A DNA stretch of 64,000 nt, from assembly GCF_000797495.1 (NCBI RefSeq), contig NZ_JTGN01000004.1:124001-188000 (forward strand), in the 5' to 3' direction. This document shows, one piece after another, positions 41,703 through 52,119 of this stretch (position 1 is the stretch's first letter; every line of letters begins with the position of its first letter). The notes under the pieces were generated by a model, which made no database searches, was not told where the DNA came from, and was given only the letters and a program-made list of their open reading frames with translations. The translations under genes were made by a program, and so were the position numbers. The DNA comes from Robinsoniella peoriensis (GTDB lineage: Bacteria > Bacillota > Clostridia > Lachnospirales > Lachnospiraceae).

Positions 41703-43700
41703 CTATTGCATTCTTCTTTTGCCTCTCAGCACCAGGAAGATTACTCCTGCTGAAAGCAAAAGCCCAAGTACCATTACCGCTATCGGTGTGGCATCTCCTG
41801 TATTCGGGGACGCAGCTAGTGTACTACCTGCCGGCTGCGGCTTCAGATTTGTTGTATTACTGCCGCTCGTTCCGTTGTTGTTCCCATTGCTGTTATTTGA
41901 TGTATTATTCGGTGTGCTGTTCGTATTATTGTTTGTGGATGGCGTGGAGGAAGGTGTACTTCCCCCGGTATAGTTATTGCTGTTATTGACTCCGATACCC
42001 GAGAGTAGTGTACCTCCTGCCACATCAAAAGGACTGAATGAGCTTGTTTCAAAACTCATGGTCTCTCCATTTATGACCGGGTGCAGAACTTCTGTTGTTC
42101 CATCTGCTTTATAGTGATAGATGGTCAAACCATTTGATAGGTCTGCATCCGGCACCGGCATGGACACCGTAACTTTCTCTCCCGGTTCCAGTACATATGC
42201 CACGTTGCGGTACATATCCCACAACTTCAGGTCGTAAGGAACAATAATCTGGCCGCTTTCGCCGTTGTCTCTGGAATCGTTGATTTCAGCTGTAAACTGC
42301 ACATACCAGGGAAGGCTGCCGGATACAGTGACACCGTTATGAGCGTGATTTAATTCACCTGCTGTATTCTGGGCCTGAATCATAAGATTATAAGCTTCTT
42401 CTGTAACCTGGCTTTTTTCATATTCGCTCAATGCTTCATATATTTTTGTAATTTCTACTGCACTGCTGATATCCTCTCTGCTTTCTACCTGCAGGGAATA
42501 TACCATTTCGTTGAAAGTAGCAAAGTTATCAATCGGGTCTTCTGTTGGCGCAGTTGTATGTGTCTCTGGCTGGCTTTTGCTTTTCTGATTCCCCGCTGTT
42601 TTTACCGTTTTTTTCTTGCCTGTGCTGCCTTGCTCTGCAGATTTTGCCGTTTCCGTTATGGTTGTTTCCGGCTTGGAAACGGATGGTTCTGAGGCAAATG
42701 GCTCGGTTGACGGCGTTGTTGTTACCGCCTGGGATTCGCTCTGCTCTGTGATATCGGAATCCGCAGATGCTGATTCCGTTGCAGCCGTCCCGGTTAAGTC
42801 CGTTGATATAATTTCCGTTGCTGCAGTTTCTGTTGAGGCAGGTTTCGTTGCAGCCGGTTCTGTTGTTGTAGATTCTGTTGTTGTAGATTCTGTCGTTGTA
42901 GTTTCTGTTGACGCAGCCCCGCTTACTGCTGTTTCTGTTGTTGTAGGTTCTGTTGACGCAGCCCCGGTTGCTGCTGTTTCCGTTGTTGTAGTTTTATCCG
43001 ATGCTGCTTCTGTCGACGTTGTATCTGATCCTGCTGTATCTGTGCCCGGTGCTTCTGTTACAGCTGTTTCCGGCACAGCGGCTTCCGAGTCTTTTATGTA
43101 CTCTGTTTCTATTTTATCTGTACCGGATTCACTGGATGCAGTTTCTTTTTCGCTTTTTTCTACTCCGGCAATAAGGACACCGTCTTTCATCGTCGTTGCT
43201 TCTTTGGCCGTATATATTGCCGAATCGGCGCTGATCCTGCTGCCGGAAGCCTGTAATGTTACATTGTCTTTCAGCGCCAAATAGCCGCTGTTTGATATTA
43301 CATTGCCTTTTTGTCCATCTATTACAAAATTGTTAAGAGTCAGAGATCCGTCTTTAGTCACTGCTATTACCGGTCCTTCCAGACCAGATGCAGCTTTTAA
43401 AACACTTCCGGACGGCATAGACCAGGTTGTTTCCCAGGACACGCTTAAGGTTCCTGTCACGATAATTGTTCCGCCGTTTTCACCCATCAGTTCTTTTGCT
43501 TTTGTTAGTGTAGAAACCGCACTTTCGCTGCTTTGTCCGGAATTCTCATTTGAACCGTCCTGTCCATTTAAATAAACGGTTTTTCCCTCGGCTGCTTCTA
43601 CTGTCTGCATCGGCAATATATTTACCGCAGCCAGTACAAATGCCAGAATCATGCTCAAAATACTCATTTTCCGTCTTTTCTTTTGTTGACTTGATTTCAT
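41703..43700 (-). CDS. Secreted cell-surface protein with Thr/Glu-rich stalk and sortase-like anchor
   Basis: A 665-residue protein that I do not recognise as a whole. It has a signal peptide (1-36, ending VEAAEG), a beta-helix-like segment (40-185, YLNGQDGSNEN through IDGQKGN), a low-complexity Thr/Ser/Glu/Ala stalk with TTTES-type repeats (185-390), a folded module (about 390-565), an Asn/Ser/Thr linker, and SPNTGD at 631-636 followed by a membrane helix (638-658) and RGKRRMQ. This is the layout of a sortase substrate with a non-LPxTG motif. GGAGG lies 10 bases before the ATG. Probably cell-wall linked; ligand unknown. Confidence 0.8.
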   Translation of the reverse strand: MKSSQQKKRRKMSILSMILAFVLAAVNILPMQTVEAAEGKTVYLNGQDGSNENSGQSSESAVSTLTKAKELMGENGGTIIVTGTLSVSWETTWSMPSGSVLKAASGLEGPVIAVTKDGSLTLNNFVIDGQKGNVISNSGYLALKDNVTLQASGSRISADSAIYTAKEATTMKDGVLIAGVEKSEKETASSESGTDKIETEYIKDSEAAVPETAVTEAPGTDTAGSDTTSTEAASDKTTTTETAATGAASTEPTTTETAVSGAASTETTTTESTTTESTTTEPAATKPASTETAATEIISTDLTGTAATESASADSDITEQSESQAVTTTPSTEPFASEPSVSKPETTITETAKSAEQGSTGKKKTVKTAGNQKSKSQPETHTTAPTEDPIDNFATFNEMVYSLQVESREDISSAVEITKIYEALSEYEKSQVTEEAYNLMIQAQNTAGELNHAHNGVTVSGSLPWYVQFTAEINDSRDNGESGQIIVPYDLKLWDMYRNVAYVLEPGEKVTVSMPVPDADLSNGLTIYHYKADGTTEVLHPVINGETMSFETSSFSPFDVAGGTLLSGIGVNNSNNYTGGSTPSSTPSTNNNTNSTPNNTSNNSNGNNNGTSGSNTTNLKPQPAGSTLAASPNTGDATPIAVMVLGLLLSAGVIFLVLRGKRRMQ

Positions 43701-43764
43701 ATCTCTGCTTCCTCCTAATATTTTGTCTATATCTATAATTGTATGCTATTAATCAATCCGGCTC

Positions 43765-43794
43765 ATTATAACATATTTGTGTCATATTTATCAA
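43765..43794 (-). promoter_or_regulatory. Promoter of the surface-protein gene
   Basis: TTGATA (43794-43789), 18-bp spacer and TATAAT (43770-43765) on the minus strand. Confidence 0.65.
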
Positions 43795-43842
43795 GTATTT
43801 ATTACAGAATTATTAACAATATTTTTCAATTTCTTTGAATTC

Positions 43843-43871
43843 TTGCAATTAACCCGGAAATATTGTATATT
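43843..43871 (+). promoter_or_regulatory. Promoter of the CNNM/CorC gene
   Basis: TTGCAA (43843-43848), 17-bp spacer and TATATT (43866-43871), about 27 bp before the coding start. Confidence 0.65.
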
Positions 43872-43897
43872 CACTTTAACTATATTGATTTAAGGAG

Positions 43898-45226
43898 ATG
43901 ATGTATTTGGATTCGAGTGATGCCATACAATTGGGCGTGCTGATCGCCCTGATAGGATTATCCGCATTTTTTTCTTCCGCGGAGACCTCATTGACAACAG
44001 TAAATAAAATCAGAATTAAAACTCTTGCAGACCAGGGAAACAAAAAGGCAGTTACCCTTCTTAAGGTAATTAATGATTCCGGTAAAATGCTCAGCGCTAT
44101 TTTGATCGGAAATAATATCGTTAATCTGTCCGCTTCCGCTCTTGCGACTACACTTGCACTTAATATCTGGGGCAACGCTGCCGTAGGTATAGCAACCGGA
44201 GTTTTAACGCTGTTAATCTTATTATTTGGAGAAATAACTCCTAAGACGCTGGCTACTTTATATGCAGAGCAGCTGTCTATGGGATATGCCGGTATTATCC
44301 TGTTTATGATGCGTGTTCTGACGCCGGTAATCTTTCTGATCAACAAGCTGTCTTATGTATGTTTACGCATAATGAGGATAGACCCTTCTGCTAAAATGAA
44401 CTCTATTACAGAACACGAGTTACGAACGATCGTGGATGTGAGTCATGAGGAAGGTGTAATCGAAAGTGATGAGCGCCAGATGATATACAACGTATTCGAT
44501 TTTGGAGATTCTCAGGCAAAAGATATCATGGTTCCCCGTGTAGACATGGTTTCCATTGATATTAACAGTACCTATGATGAGATTATTGATGTCTTTGAAC
44601 AAGAAAAATTTACGAGGCTTCCGGTATATGAAGAAAGTCCGGATAACGTAATCGGCATCATTAATGTGAAGGACCTGCTCTTTTGCAAGCCTTCCGAAGA
44701 ATTCCATATACGCGATATCATGCGTGAACCTTATTTTACCTACGAATATAAGAAGACTTCTGAACTGATGGTAGAAATGCGCCAGGATTCCATTAATTTT
44801 ACAATTGTGCTGGATGAATACGGTGCAACAGCCGGACTGATTACCCTGGAAGATCTTCTGGAGGAAATCGTTGGGGAAATCCGGGACGAGTATGATAAAG
44901 ATGAAGAAGATCTGATCCGCTGCATCAATAATCTGGAATATGTAATTGAAGGATCCATGAAACTGGATGATGTAAACGATGCCTTAGGCCTGGACTTCGA
45001 TTCCGAAGACTATGACTCCATCGGAGGCTATATCATCGAGCGCCTGGACCACCTTCCCCAGCAGGGCGAATTTGTAGTTGCAGAAAACGGCATACGCCTT
45101 GTGGTAGACGCGGTGGACAAAAACAGGATTGATAAAGTCCATCTGTATCTTCCGGAGCAGGAACCCGGCTTTGAGGAACGGGATGGTGATATTCCCGCTG
45201 ATGAAGACGAAACTGAAAAAGAATAA
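43898..45226 (+). CDS. Hemolysin C/CNNM family membrane protein (DUF21-CBS-CorC_HlyC)
   Basis: A 442-residue protein. A CNNM/DUF21 membrane domain (about 8-190, starting LIALIGLSAFFSSAETSLTTV) is followed by paired CBS domains (about 205-330) and a C-terminal CorC_HlyC domain (about 345-425). Homologues take part in Mg2+ or Co2+ transport or resistance; hemolysis is a historical name. AAGGAG at 43892-43897 abuts the first ATG. ATG 43901 or TTG 43907 would give better spacing, so the first two or three residues are uncertain. Confidence 0.9.
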   Translation: MMYLDSSDAIQLGVLIALIGLSAFFSSAETSLTTVNKIRIKTLADQGNKKAVTLLKVINDSGKMLSAILIGNNIVNLSASALATTLALNIWGNAAVGIATGVLTLLILLFGEITPKTLATLYAEQLSMGYAGIILFMMRVLTPVIFLINKLSYVCLRIMRIDPSAKMNSITEHELRTIVDVSHEEGVIESDERQMIYNVFDFGDSQAKDIMVPRVDMVSIDINSTYDEIIDVFEQEKFTRLPVYEESPDNVIGIINVKDLLFCKPSEEFHIRDIMREPYFTYEYKKTSELMVEMRQDSINFTIVLDEYGATAGLITLEDLLEEIVGEIRDEYDKDEEDLIRCINNLEYVIEGSMKLDDVNDALGLDFDSEDYDSIGGYIIERLDHLPQQGEFVVAENGIRLVVDAVDKNRIDKVHLYLPEQEPGFEERDGDIPADEDETEKE

Positions 45227-45267
45227 ACCTCTTTGGAGATAACATTTTTGTCTGCCAAACATAATAC

Positions 45268-45325
45268 AAAAGCAGCATCCTGTGGATTACCGCCGATGGC
45301 GAATCACACAGGATGCTGCTTTTTC
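45268..45325. terminator. Bidirectional terminator between the CNNM/CorC and beta-galactosidase genes
   Basis: The 16-base arms AAAGCAGCATCCTGTG and CACAGGATGCTGCTTT flank a 22-base loop with A and T runs on either side, so it can stop both converging transcripts. It directly abuts the GH2 stop codon. Confidence 0.9.
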
Positions 45326-48300
45326 CTATTTCACTTTATACTTTATTGCCTTAGAATATTTACCCCAATAGGTCTGATCCCCATTTTTCACATATGCCCG
45401 AACTTTATAAGTATATGTTTTTCCTTTTTTCATGCCTTTTCTGATCAGCATATTTTTAGATTTTGCCGTCACTTTTGTGTATTTGCCCGGTTTTACTCTT
45501 TCGTATAAAGCGTATCCGGTGCAGGACTGTTTCACACTGGTGATCTTAGCCGAGGATTTCCCATATTTTTTAATGGATTTAATCTTTGCTTTTAACGGCC
45601 GGGTAGCTGTCTTAACGGATAAGGATTCTACACCTAGTCCGCTTTCATTCAGCGGTGCGATCTTTACACTGTATTTTTCACCCGGTGCCAGATTTCGAAT
45701 CTTCATACTGGTACCTGTCGTCTCGCCTGCAACACTCCATTTCTTTGAACTGTAGCGGTAAACGGAAACGCGGTACTTTTCTGCGCGCGGTGCTTTCTGC
45801 CAGGTCACGTTCATGGATGCTGTATATGTCCTGGTGACTTTCACACCATTTACGGCACCCGGAACCTGCACTTTAACATCCGGTTTTGCTGCATTTGCCA
45901 TTACCAGAAGACTTTCCGCAGATTTCAGTGATTGATACATATCATCTACCTTTTTCTGGTCGTTTATGGAAATATTGCCGTCTACCAGCAGATGCTGCGC
46001 CTGTGCAAGCACATTTTTAAATGCTGCCGCACTTTCCGGTGTATATTTGCTCAGGTCTTTTTTCTCTACTTCCTGTACCAATGCTGTCAGATTCTTTTTA
46101 TCTGCCTTTTTGAGTACTTTTTGTATTTCTGAATTTAATGCCTTAACCGCTTCATTCACTTCCTTCTGGGCAGCTGTATCCTTATCCCTAATTTTCTGGG
46201 CATTACTGATTGCTGCCGGAAGTCCGCTTAAGGAATCCGGTGTATAGGCGTCAGACATTTCTATCATCTTATCTGCTGTTTGAAGAGCCTTCACCAGATC
46301 TTTTACATCTGCTTTCTCCGTCAAACCGTCGATGGCAGAGTAAATTGCACGTACGGCGTCATTAATCTCTCCTTGGAGTGCATCTGCTTTTAATTCACCG
46401 GCATCTTTTAATGCATCCGCCAGATATCGGTAAGAAGCTTTCGTATATTTCCCTTCTTCCATGGACTTTGCATCTGCAACCGCTTTATCCAGTTTTGTCC
46501 TGTCCGTTGGGATATTAAATTTAACCGTGTAGATTTTCTTTGTATCCGGCATTCCATTTTCTGCAAGCGTTATTACTTTTGCAATAGGATTTGCCTTTGT
46601 TGCCTGTAATATTGTTACTGAAGCATTTTTAGTCCCTTCAGTCCATTCAGCCGAAATCTGAGGAATCGTATCGTTGTCCAGTTTCATGACATAATCGCTG
46701 ATTTCGGGATCAAAACCTTCAATGGATGCTTCCCCTGCCTTTAAATCTTTAACCTGGTAGTCCGACTGTTGCCGTGCATTTTTTCCAAACGCCTGAATCT
46801 CGGTAATACCAAAAGCCTTTGATGTGTCAGACTCCATATTTACACGTACGACACAGGTTTTAACTGGAACAAAATCAATATTTGTCATGTCTTCCGACAC
46901 AATTTCCGGCGGTGTATCCATCACTTCTCCGTCTGCATTCAGATAAGTAACCTCCGTCCAGTTTGCATCATCATTAAATGGATGATCCGCTATTTCTGCA
47001 ATATGTCCTCTTGGATTTTTCACCTCTGAAAATCCCGGAATCTCAAAGTCCGTAGGACCTGTGTAGTATTCTATTTTTAAGGTCGTAGGATATTGAATTC
47101 CGTTGGAACCCGACTCTTTGAAAAATCCAACTTTCAGGTTGTCGGCAAACCGCTCTACCACATCACCTTCTTTAGCCATGATTACGCCAACCCAGTCACC
47201 AGGCCTTCCGACACGCTGCCAGTTACACCAGATGTTTTTACCATCTGCGTCCTGCTGTGCAAAACTGATGTTTCCATCATTGAGTTTATATACACGGTCT
47301 GTAGAGTCAGCCCCGTCATTGGTAAAGGATGCAACCGCAAACGGCAGTTCATATCCGTTTCTAAGCTGGTAATAATTTTCTGAGGTTTCCACATCCGTGG
47401 ATGTTACACGAATCTGTGCCGTTACAGGAACTGTGGTACCATCTTTCTCTGCCGTACCCTGTACGGTTACAATGGTATCATCAGCCACATTAAACTGCTC
47501 CTGGTTCATTTCTTCCCATATCACGGGAACTTCTGAGACTGCCGTTCCATCGCTGTAATAAACGGTAGTTGTCTCAGGCATAGATGGTATTACATTTACC
47601 GGTGTGGCAAGGGCGTACTGCATAGCGGATACCACATCTTTCACTTCAATTACTGCTGTAGGACGCAGGCTCTGCCCTACCACAAATCCCCGGATTCTGA
47701 TGCTGCCGAATTCTGAATAATCCGCTTCCGGGATACTGTCCCAGGTTACTTCCACGTCTCTTTCAAAACTGCCTTCTACAGAAGCTTTTACGGTACCCGG
47801 CAATACAGGTGCAATCCCCGGTTTTGTGGTTACCCTCACTTCTTCGTAAGAATTAATCTGTACTTCTTCTTTATTTTTTTCTATGGTGACTTTCACCGGA
47901 CTGGCTTTTATTACTGCTCCGTTATAGGTCACTTCTGCCTGAATTGTTACGGTTCCTTCTTTGATCGCATTTAATTTACCTTTGCTGATCTCAGCCTTTG
48001 CCCCATCTCTGGAGGATAACTTATACTCCACTGCTGCAAGGCTGCTGTCAAGAACGGTTCCGTCTTCTAATATTGCTTTGGTTGTAATAACTTCGGAGGA
48101 ATTTTCCAAAATGGTTGTATTCGCCACAGCTATTTCAGCCTGACTCAATTTCAGCGGCATTTTTTCAAAGCTTATAGTATAAACTGCCTCTGTTTCTCCG
48201 GATTCACTCTTTACCAAAACTTTCGTCTGATCATCAATAGTCTGTGCCGGTATAACAAAGACACTTCCATGATCTGCGGCTGCTGCCGTAACCGTTGGGA

Positions 48301-51300
48301 TTTCATATGGGTATGCCGATGTAACCATGTAATTAAACTGATCTGCCGCAAACCCTTCTATTGATTCACCATTTACTTTTAAGTCTTCCAATGCCGCCGT
48401 TTCACCAACTGCAGCAACTCCGGTGTATACTTTTAACTCAGAAATTCCTACCGGTTTAGAACCACCTTCTTTTGGCTGGCCTTCCATCAGGATACGGATA
48501 AACTTCGCATTTACCGGATCGAAATTAACCGGATATTCTTTTGCCCAGTCCTCTGCTGCATCACCAAAATCATCTACGTGATCCTGATTAGCCACATTTG
48601 TCCAGGTTGTTCCGTCCATACTGGTCTGAATCGTAACCTTTGCAGGTTTCCTGGTCTGTCCGTCGGTATAGAAATGAATTCCGGCCTTTCCGATCTGAGC
48701 TGCTTGTTCAAATTCCAGCTGAACCCAGGATTCTTTCTTATCACCGTTTCCATTTACCCAGTTATTCCAGGATGGTGTTCTGGAAATATTGCCGTCATTA
48801 ATATTGGAGGACATATTATTGTCATGGTTGTTGACATAGTCCTCTACATTATTGTAGGAAGCGGAAGGCTTGGGATATAACGCACTGCCCTCTCTTGTGG
48901 CAATATTTTTCGCATAGACAAGCTCCTCTGTTACCCTTACAATGGCTTTGGCACTATGCTTTTCGATCCCTTCCAGAGTTCCCTTAACTTCAAATTCACC
49001 AGTCTGAGCAACCTGTTCCGGAGCTATTGCGTCCCAGATCACATTTACTTTCTTCTGGCTGCCATCTGTATATACTAACTCAGCTGTATCCGGAAGCTGT
49101 GGTATTTCATTAACACCGGTAACGACTCTCACGTCTTTAATACCGAGAATTCCAATGATCGTAACTTTAATTTCAATCCGGTCACCGGTTTCAACCGTAC
49201 CCGCTGCCTGGAATACACCTTCTTTTTCCAGAAGTTCTTTGGGAATATCATCCCATTTTACACTCAGTTTCTGTTTGGTTCCATCTCCATATACGGCTTC
49301 CACTTTTTCAGGAAAATTTACTTTTTCTCCCAGTATTGCAGTTACCGCTTTTGCATTGTATCCCAGAATCTGATCTGCCGGAACCTGTGTTGCTGTTGTA
49401 AATACATTGACTGAATCCCCTCTTAACCCTTCTGATGAAGCTGTCAGGGTGAAGCTGCCCGCATCTTTTGTGGATTGCACTAATACAACTGCTTTCCCGT
49501 TAAATGCTTTTCTCTTCCATACGCCATTTGTATCTTTATACCGCTCATGACTGGAAGCATCGCCGTTATCCACACCTACGATTTTTCCATTTCCTGATAC
49601 ATTAAAAATAACTTCATTATCTGCGGTGGGAACAACATTGCCATTTGCATCCGTGATATCCACTTCGATATAAGAAATGTCCCTGCCGTCTGCTGTAAGT
49701 ACATTTTTTTCCGGACTCAGGCTGACCGATGCTGGATCGGTGGCACTGGAAACAACATCCTCAGCGATTTTCTGTCCGTCTTTGTCATATGCAACTGCGG
49801 TTAAGGTACCAGGTTCATAGTTCAGCCGCCATTCCAGATAAAGTTTCCCGTCTGCCGTCTGCTGATATTCCTTATCCTTATTGTCTTTTACTTCTGCAAC
49901 ATTTTTATACGGTGTAACCGTCTCAAATGTCTTCTTCTGTTCAACCAGGGTTCCTATTCCGTCACTGGTATCTGATGCCGGTTTAAAATACAGTTCTACG
50001 GAACGTGCATTGGTATAAACCCGTACCGGAATTTTGCCGTCTCTGTCTGTTACTTTTGATTTCAGGTTATTGTCTTCCCAGTTCCAATGAGGCAGGATAT
50101 GAACCATGGGATTTTCTTTTACGTCAGTCCACTGGCTCTGGTAGAGATAATAGGAATCTTTTGGAAGTCCTGCCGTATCTACGATACCAAAGTAAGAACT
50201 CTTAGGCGGTGTAGTGGTAGACTGGTTCCATGGTGTAGGTTCTCCGATATAGTCAAATCCGGTCCATACAAATTCACCAGCGATAAACTTTCTGTCCCGG
50301 TCTCTTACTAATGAATCCTGAGCCGTTCTTCCCCATCCTACACAATCCGTGTCATAAGAGGACTGCTGGTAAGGTATTGACGCACCGCTGTTGACAGTAT
50401 CCGGATGGGCATAAACACCGCGGCTGCTGGTAGCAGAAGCAATTTCCGAACCATACAGCGCCCACTCCGGTTTTTCCCTGTGCTGGGCATCATAGCGGTT
50501 CTCACTATAATTAAGTCCCGGTATGTCTACGGCATCAAATACGGCTACCATATTGGAATTACCCAGATTGGAACTGGTATCGCCCATGTTTCCACGGAAT
50601 TTGTCTTCTCCGATGGTTGTAGGTCTGGTGGTATCAATTTCTTTTACCCATTTCACAAGATTTTTGGCAGTCTGCACTCCCTGTGAACTGTTCGTTGTCC
50701 ATATCTCATTTCCGATGGACCACATAATAATAGATGGGAAGTTCTTTCCCCGTTCTACCATATTTTTAATATCAAATTCTGCCCAGGTCTGTCTGGGTGC
50801 TGCATCCGGATGAGTTGCCTCTTTCGTAAAAAACCTGCCATAATCATAGGTTTTCTTACCGCCCTGCCAGGTGTCAAAGGCTTCATCGATTACCATAAGA
50901 CCCATCTTGTCACAGATTTCAATCAGCTTATCATCTGCCGGATTATGGGTAACGCGGATAGCATTTACACCCATATCCTTCATAATACGCATCTGCCGCT
51001 CTATTGCCGTGTAGTTGGCAACTGCCCCAAGTGAGCCCTGGTCATGATGCATGCAGACACCGTATAGTTTCATCCACTCTCCATTTAGGTAGAACCCGTT
51101 ATCCGTAGTGAATTCCGTATATCGGAAACCGAATCTGCTTTCACTGGTATCCAGTACCTTGTCCCCTTTTACAATATCTGTCTTCAGATAGTAAAGATTT
51201 GGATCTTTTGTTGACCAAAGAGCAGGATCTGCTACTGCAGTACTCTGGGAAACCGGCTGTGTATCACCGGAAGAAAGTGTTACATCTTCTGATATCACAG

Positions 51301-52063
51301 GGTCTGTTACTGCCTGCCCGTTCCCGTCCAATACCGTCTGGCGGACCTGTACGGTCTGTTCTTTACCGGTATCATTTTTCACCTTGGTAGTAACGTTTAC
51401 CGTACCGGCTCCATTTGCAATATCCGGTGTAGTGATCTGCGTTCCCCAATGGTCCACATGAACTTTATCCGTCACTGTCAGATGTACATCCCGGTAAATT
51501 CCACTTCCGGAATACCATCTGCTGGACTGCAGCTGGTTCACAACTTTAACGGCAATCACATTTTTGGTCTTGCCGTCGCAGACCAGCTCATCTGTAATAT
51601 TATATGTAAATGGCATATAGCCATATGGATAGTTACCTATTGATTTTCCATTCACATAGGTGGTGCTGTTCATATAGACGCCGCCAAAATCAATGGAAAT
51701 TTCTTTGTCCTTCATGGATTCCGGCAATACAAATGTTTTACGGTACCAGCCGGTTCCCCCATCCAGATATCCGCATTCCGATGTTGCAGGAGAATTGTAA
51801 TCAAAATCAAATTCAATGCTCCAATCGTGAGGAAGATCCAGACTGCGCCAGGAAGTATCATCAAAATCTTTACTTTCTGCACCGCCTGGATCTCCCAATA
51901 AGAACTTCCAGCCATCGTTGAACAACATGCTTCTGTCGGTCTCATTCTCACTGGAAAGCAAGGATACTGCCGGTTCCGGTTCTTCCTTCGCAAAAGCTGT
52001 CATACTTATGCTGGAACAAACCATACACAATGTTAACCCCAATGCCACTAATCGTTTTTTCAT
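45326..52063 (-). CDS. Giant secreted multidomain GH2 beta-galactosidase
   Basis: A 2245-residue exported enzyme. Signal peptide (1-25); GH2 sugar-binding domain (40-210); GH2 immunoglobulin domain; catalytic barrel (about 325-640) with acid/base E453 in SIGNEIW, probable nucleophile E540 in LYGSEIAS, and FVWTGFDY. Next are DUF4982-like and GH2 C-terminal domains (660-890), bacterial Ig-like domains (895-1045, 1400-1555), a discoidin/CBM32-type domain (1065-1217), a second discoidin-like module (1565-1765), three FIVAR-like helical modules (1855-2055) and fibronectin-III-like domains (2065-2245). GGAGG precedes the ATG. No sortase motif or membrane anchor. It probably removes galactose from host or dietary glycans outside the cell; exact specificity open. 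Confidence 0.92.
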   Translation of the reverse strand: MKKRLVALGLTLCMVCSSISMTAFAKEEPEPAVSLLSSENETDRSMLFNDGWKFLLGDPGGAESKDFDDTSWRSLDLPHDWSIEFDFDYNSPATSECGYLDGGTGWYRKTFVLPESMKDKEISIDFGGVYMNSTTYVNGKSIGNYPYGYMPFTYNITDELVCDGKTKNVIAVKVVNQLQSSRWYSGSGIYRDVHLTVTDKVHVDHWGTQITTPDIANGAGTVNVTTKVKNDTGKEQTVQVRQTVLDGNGQAVTDPVISEDVTLSSGDTQPVSQSTAVADPALWSTKDPNLYYLKTDIVKGDKVLDTSESRFGFRYTEFTTDNGFYLNGEWMKLYGVCMHHDQGSLGAVANYTAIERQMRIMKDMGVNAIRVTHNPADDKLIEICDKMGLMVIDEAFDTWQGGKKTYDYGRFFTKEATHPDAAPRQTWAEFDIKNMVERGKNFPSIIMWSIGNEIWTTNSSQGVQTAKNLVKWVKEIDTTRPTTIGEDKFRGNMGDTSSNLGNSNMVAVFDAVDIPGLNYSENRYDAQHREKPEWALYGSEIASATSSRGVYAHPDTVNSGASIPYQQSSYDTDCVGWGRTAQDSLVRDRDRKFIAGEFVWTGFDYIGEPTPWNQSTTTPPKSSYFGIVDTAGLPKDSYYLYQSQWTDVKENPMVHILPHWNWEDNNLKSKVTDRDGKIPVRVYTNARSVELYFKPASDTSDGIGTLVEQKKTFETVTPYKNVAEVKDNKDKEYQQTADGKLYLEWRLNYEPGTLTAVAYDKDGQKIAEDVVSSATDPASVSLSPEKNVLTADGRDISYIEVDITDANGNVVPTADNEVIFNVSGNGKIVGVDNGDASSHERYKDTNGVWKRKAFNGKAVVLVQSTKDAGSFTLTASSEGLRGDSVNVFTTATQVPADQILGYNAKAVTAILGEKVNFPEKVEAVYGDGTKQKLSVKWDDIPKELLEKEGVFQAAGTVETGDRIEIKVTIIGILGIKDVRVVTGVNEIPQLPDTAELVYTDGSQKKVNVIWDAIAPEQVAQTGEFEVKGTLEGIEKHSAKAIVRVTEELVYAKNIATREGSALYPKPSASYNNVEDYVNNHDNNMSSNINDGNISRTPSWNNWVNGNGDKKESWVQLEFEQAAQIGKAGIHFYTDGQTRKPAKVTIQTSMDGTTWTNVANQDHVDDFGDAAEDWAKEYPVNFDPVNAKFIRILMEGQPKEGGSKPVGISELKVYTGVAAVGETAALEDLKVNGESIEGFAADQFNYMVTSAYPYEIPTVTAAAADHGSVFVIPAQTIDDQTKVLVKSESGETEAVYTISFEKMPLKLSQAEIAVANTTILENSSEVITTKAILEDGTVLDSSLAAVEYKLSSRDGAKAEISKGKLNAIKEGTVTIQAEVTYNGAVIKASPVKVTIEKNKEEVQINSYEEVRVTTKPGIAPVLPGTVKASVEGSFERDVEVTWDSIPEADYSEFGSIRIRGFVVGQSLRPTAVIEVKDVVSAMQYALATPVNVIPSMPETTTVYYSDGTAVSEVPVIWEEMNQEQFNVADDTIVTVQGTAEKDGTTVPVTAQIRVTSTDVETSENYYQLRNGYELPFAVASFTNDGADSTDRVYKLNDGNISFAQQDADGKNIWCNWQRVGRPGDWVGVIMAKEGDVVERFADNLKVGFFKESGSNGIQYPTTLKIEYYTGPTDFEIPGFSEVKNPRGHIAEIADHPFNDDANWTEVTYLNADGEVMDTPPEIVSEDMTNIDFVPVKTCVVRVNMESDTSKAFGITEIQAFGKNARQQSDYQVKDLKAGEASIEGFDPEISDYVMKLDNDTIPQISAEWTEGTKNASVTILQATKANPIAKVITLAENGMPDTKKIYTVKFNIPTDRTKLDKAVADAKSMEEGKYTKASYRYLADALKDAGELKADALQGEINDAVRAIYSAIDGLTEKADVKDLVKALQTADKMIEMSDAYTPDSLSGLPAAISNAQKIRDKDTAAQKEVNEAVKALNSEIQKVLKKADKKNLTALVQEVEKKDLSKYTPESAAAFKNVLAQAQHLLVDGNISINDQKKVDDMYQSLKSAESLLVMANAAKPDVKVQVPGAVNGVKVTRTYTASMNVTWQKAPRAEKYRVSVYRYSSKKWSVAGETTGTSMKIRNLAPGEKYSVKIAPLNESGLGVESLSVKTATRPLKAKIKSIKKYGKSSAKITSVKQSCTGYALYERVKPGKYTKVTAKSKNMLIRKGMKKGKTYTYKVRAYVKNGDQTYWGKYSKAIKYKVK

Positions 52064-52093
52064 GTTTTCCCTCCATCTTTTTGATTATTCATC

Positions 52094-52119
52094 TGAATAT
52101 CTAATCTTACAAATATTCA
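52094..52119. promoter_or_regulatory. Inverted repeat upstream of the GH2 gene, possible operator
   Basis: Perfect 7-bp arms TGAATAT and ATATTCA separated by 12 bp, 31 bp before the GH2 start and overlapping a possible TAGATA -10 box. It may bind a repressor; none is assigned. Confidence 0.4.

Noticed and set aside
42616..43284. 222-codon plus-strand frame opposite the surface-protein stalk
   Set aside because: It is the mirror of the Thr/Ser/Glu repeats (Val/Ser-rich), with no start signals.
45326..45700. LPxTG-like anchor at the end of the GH2 enzyme
   Set aside because: The C-terminus is a beta-domain ending KYKVK with no sorting motif or membrane helix.
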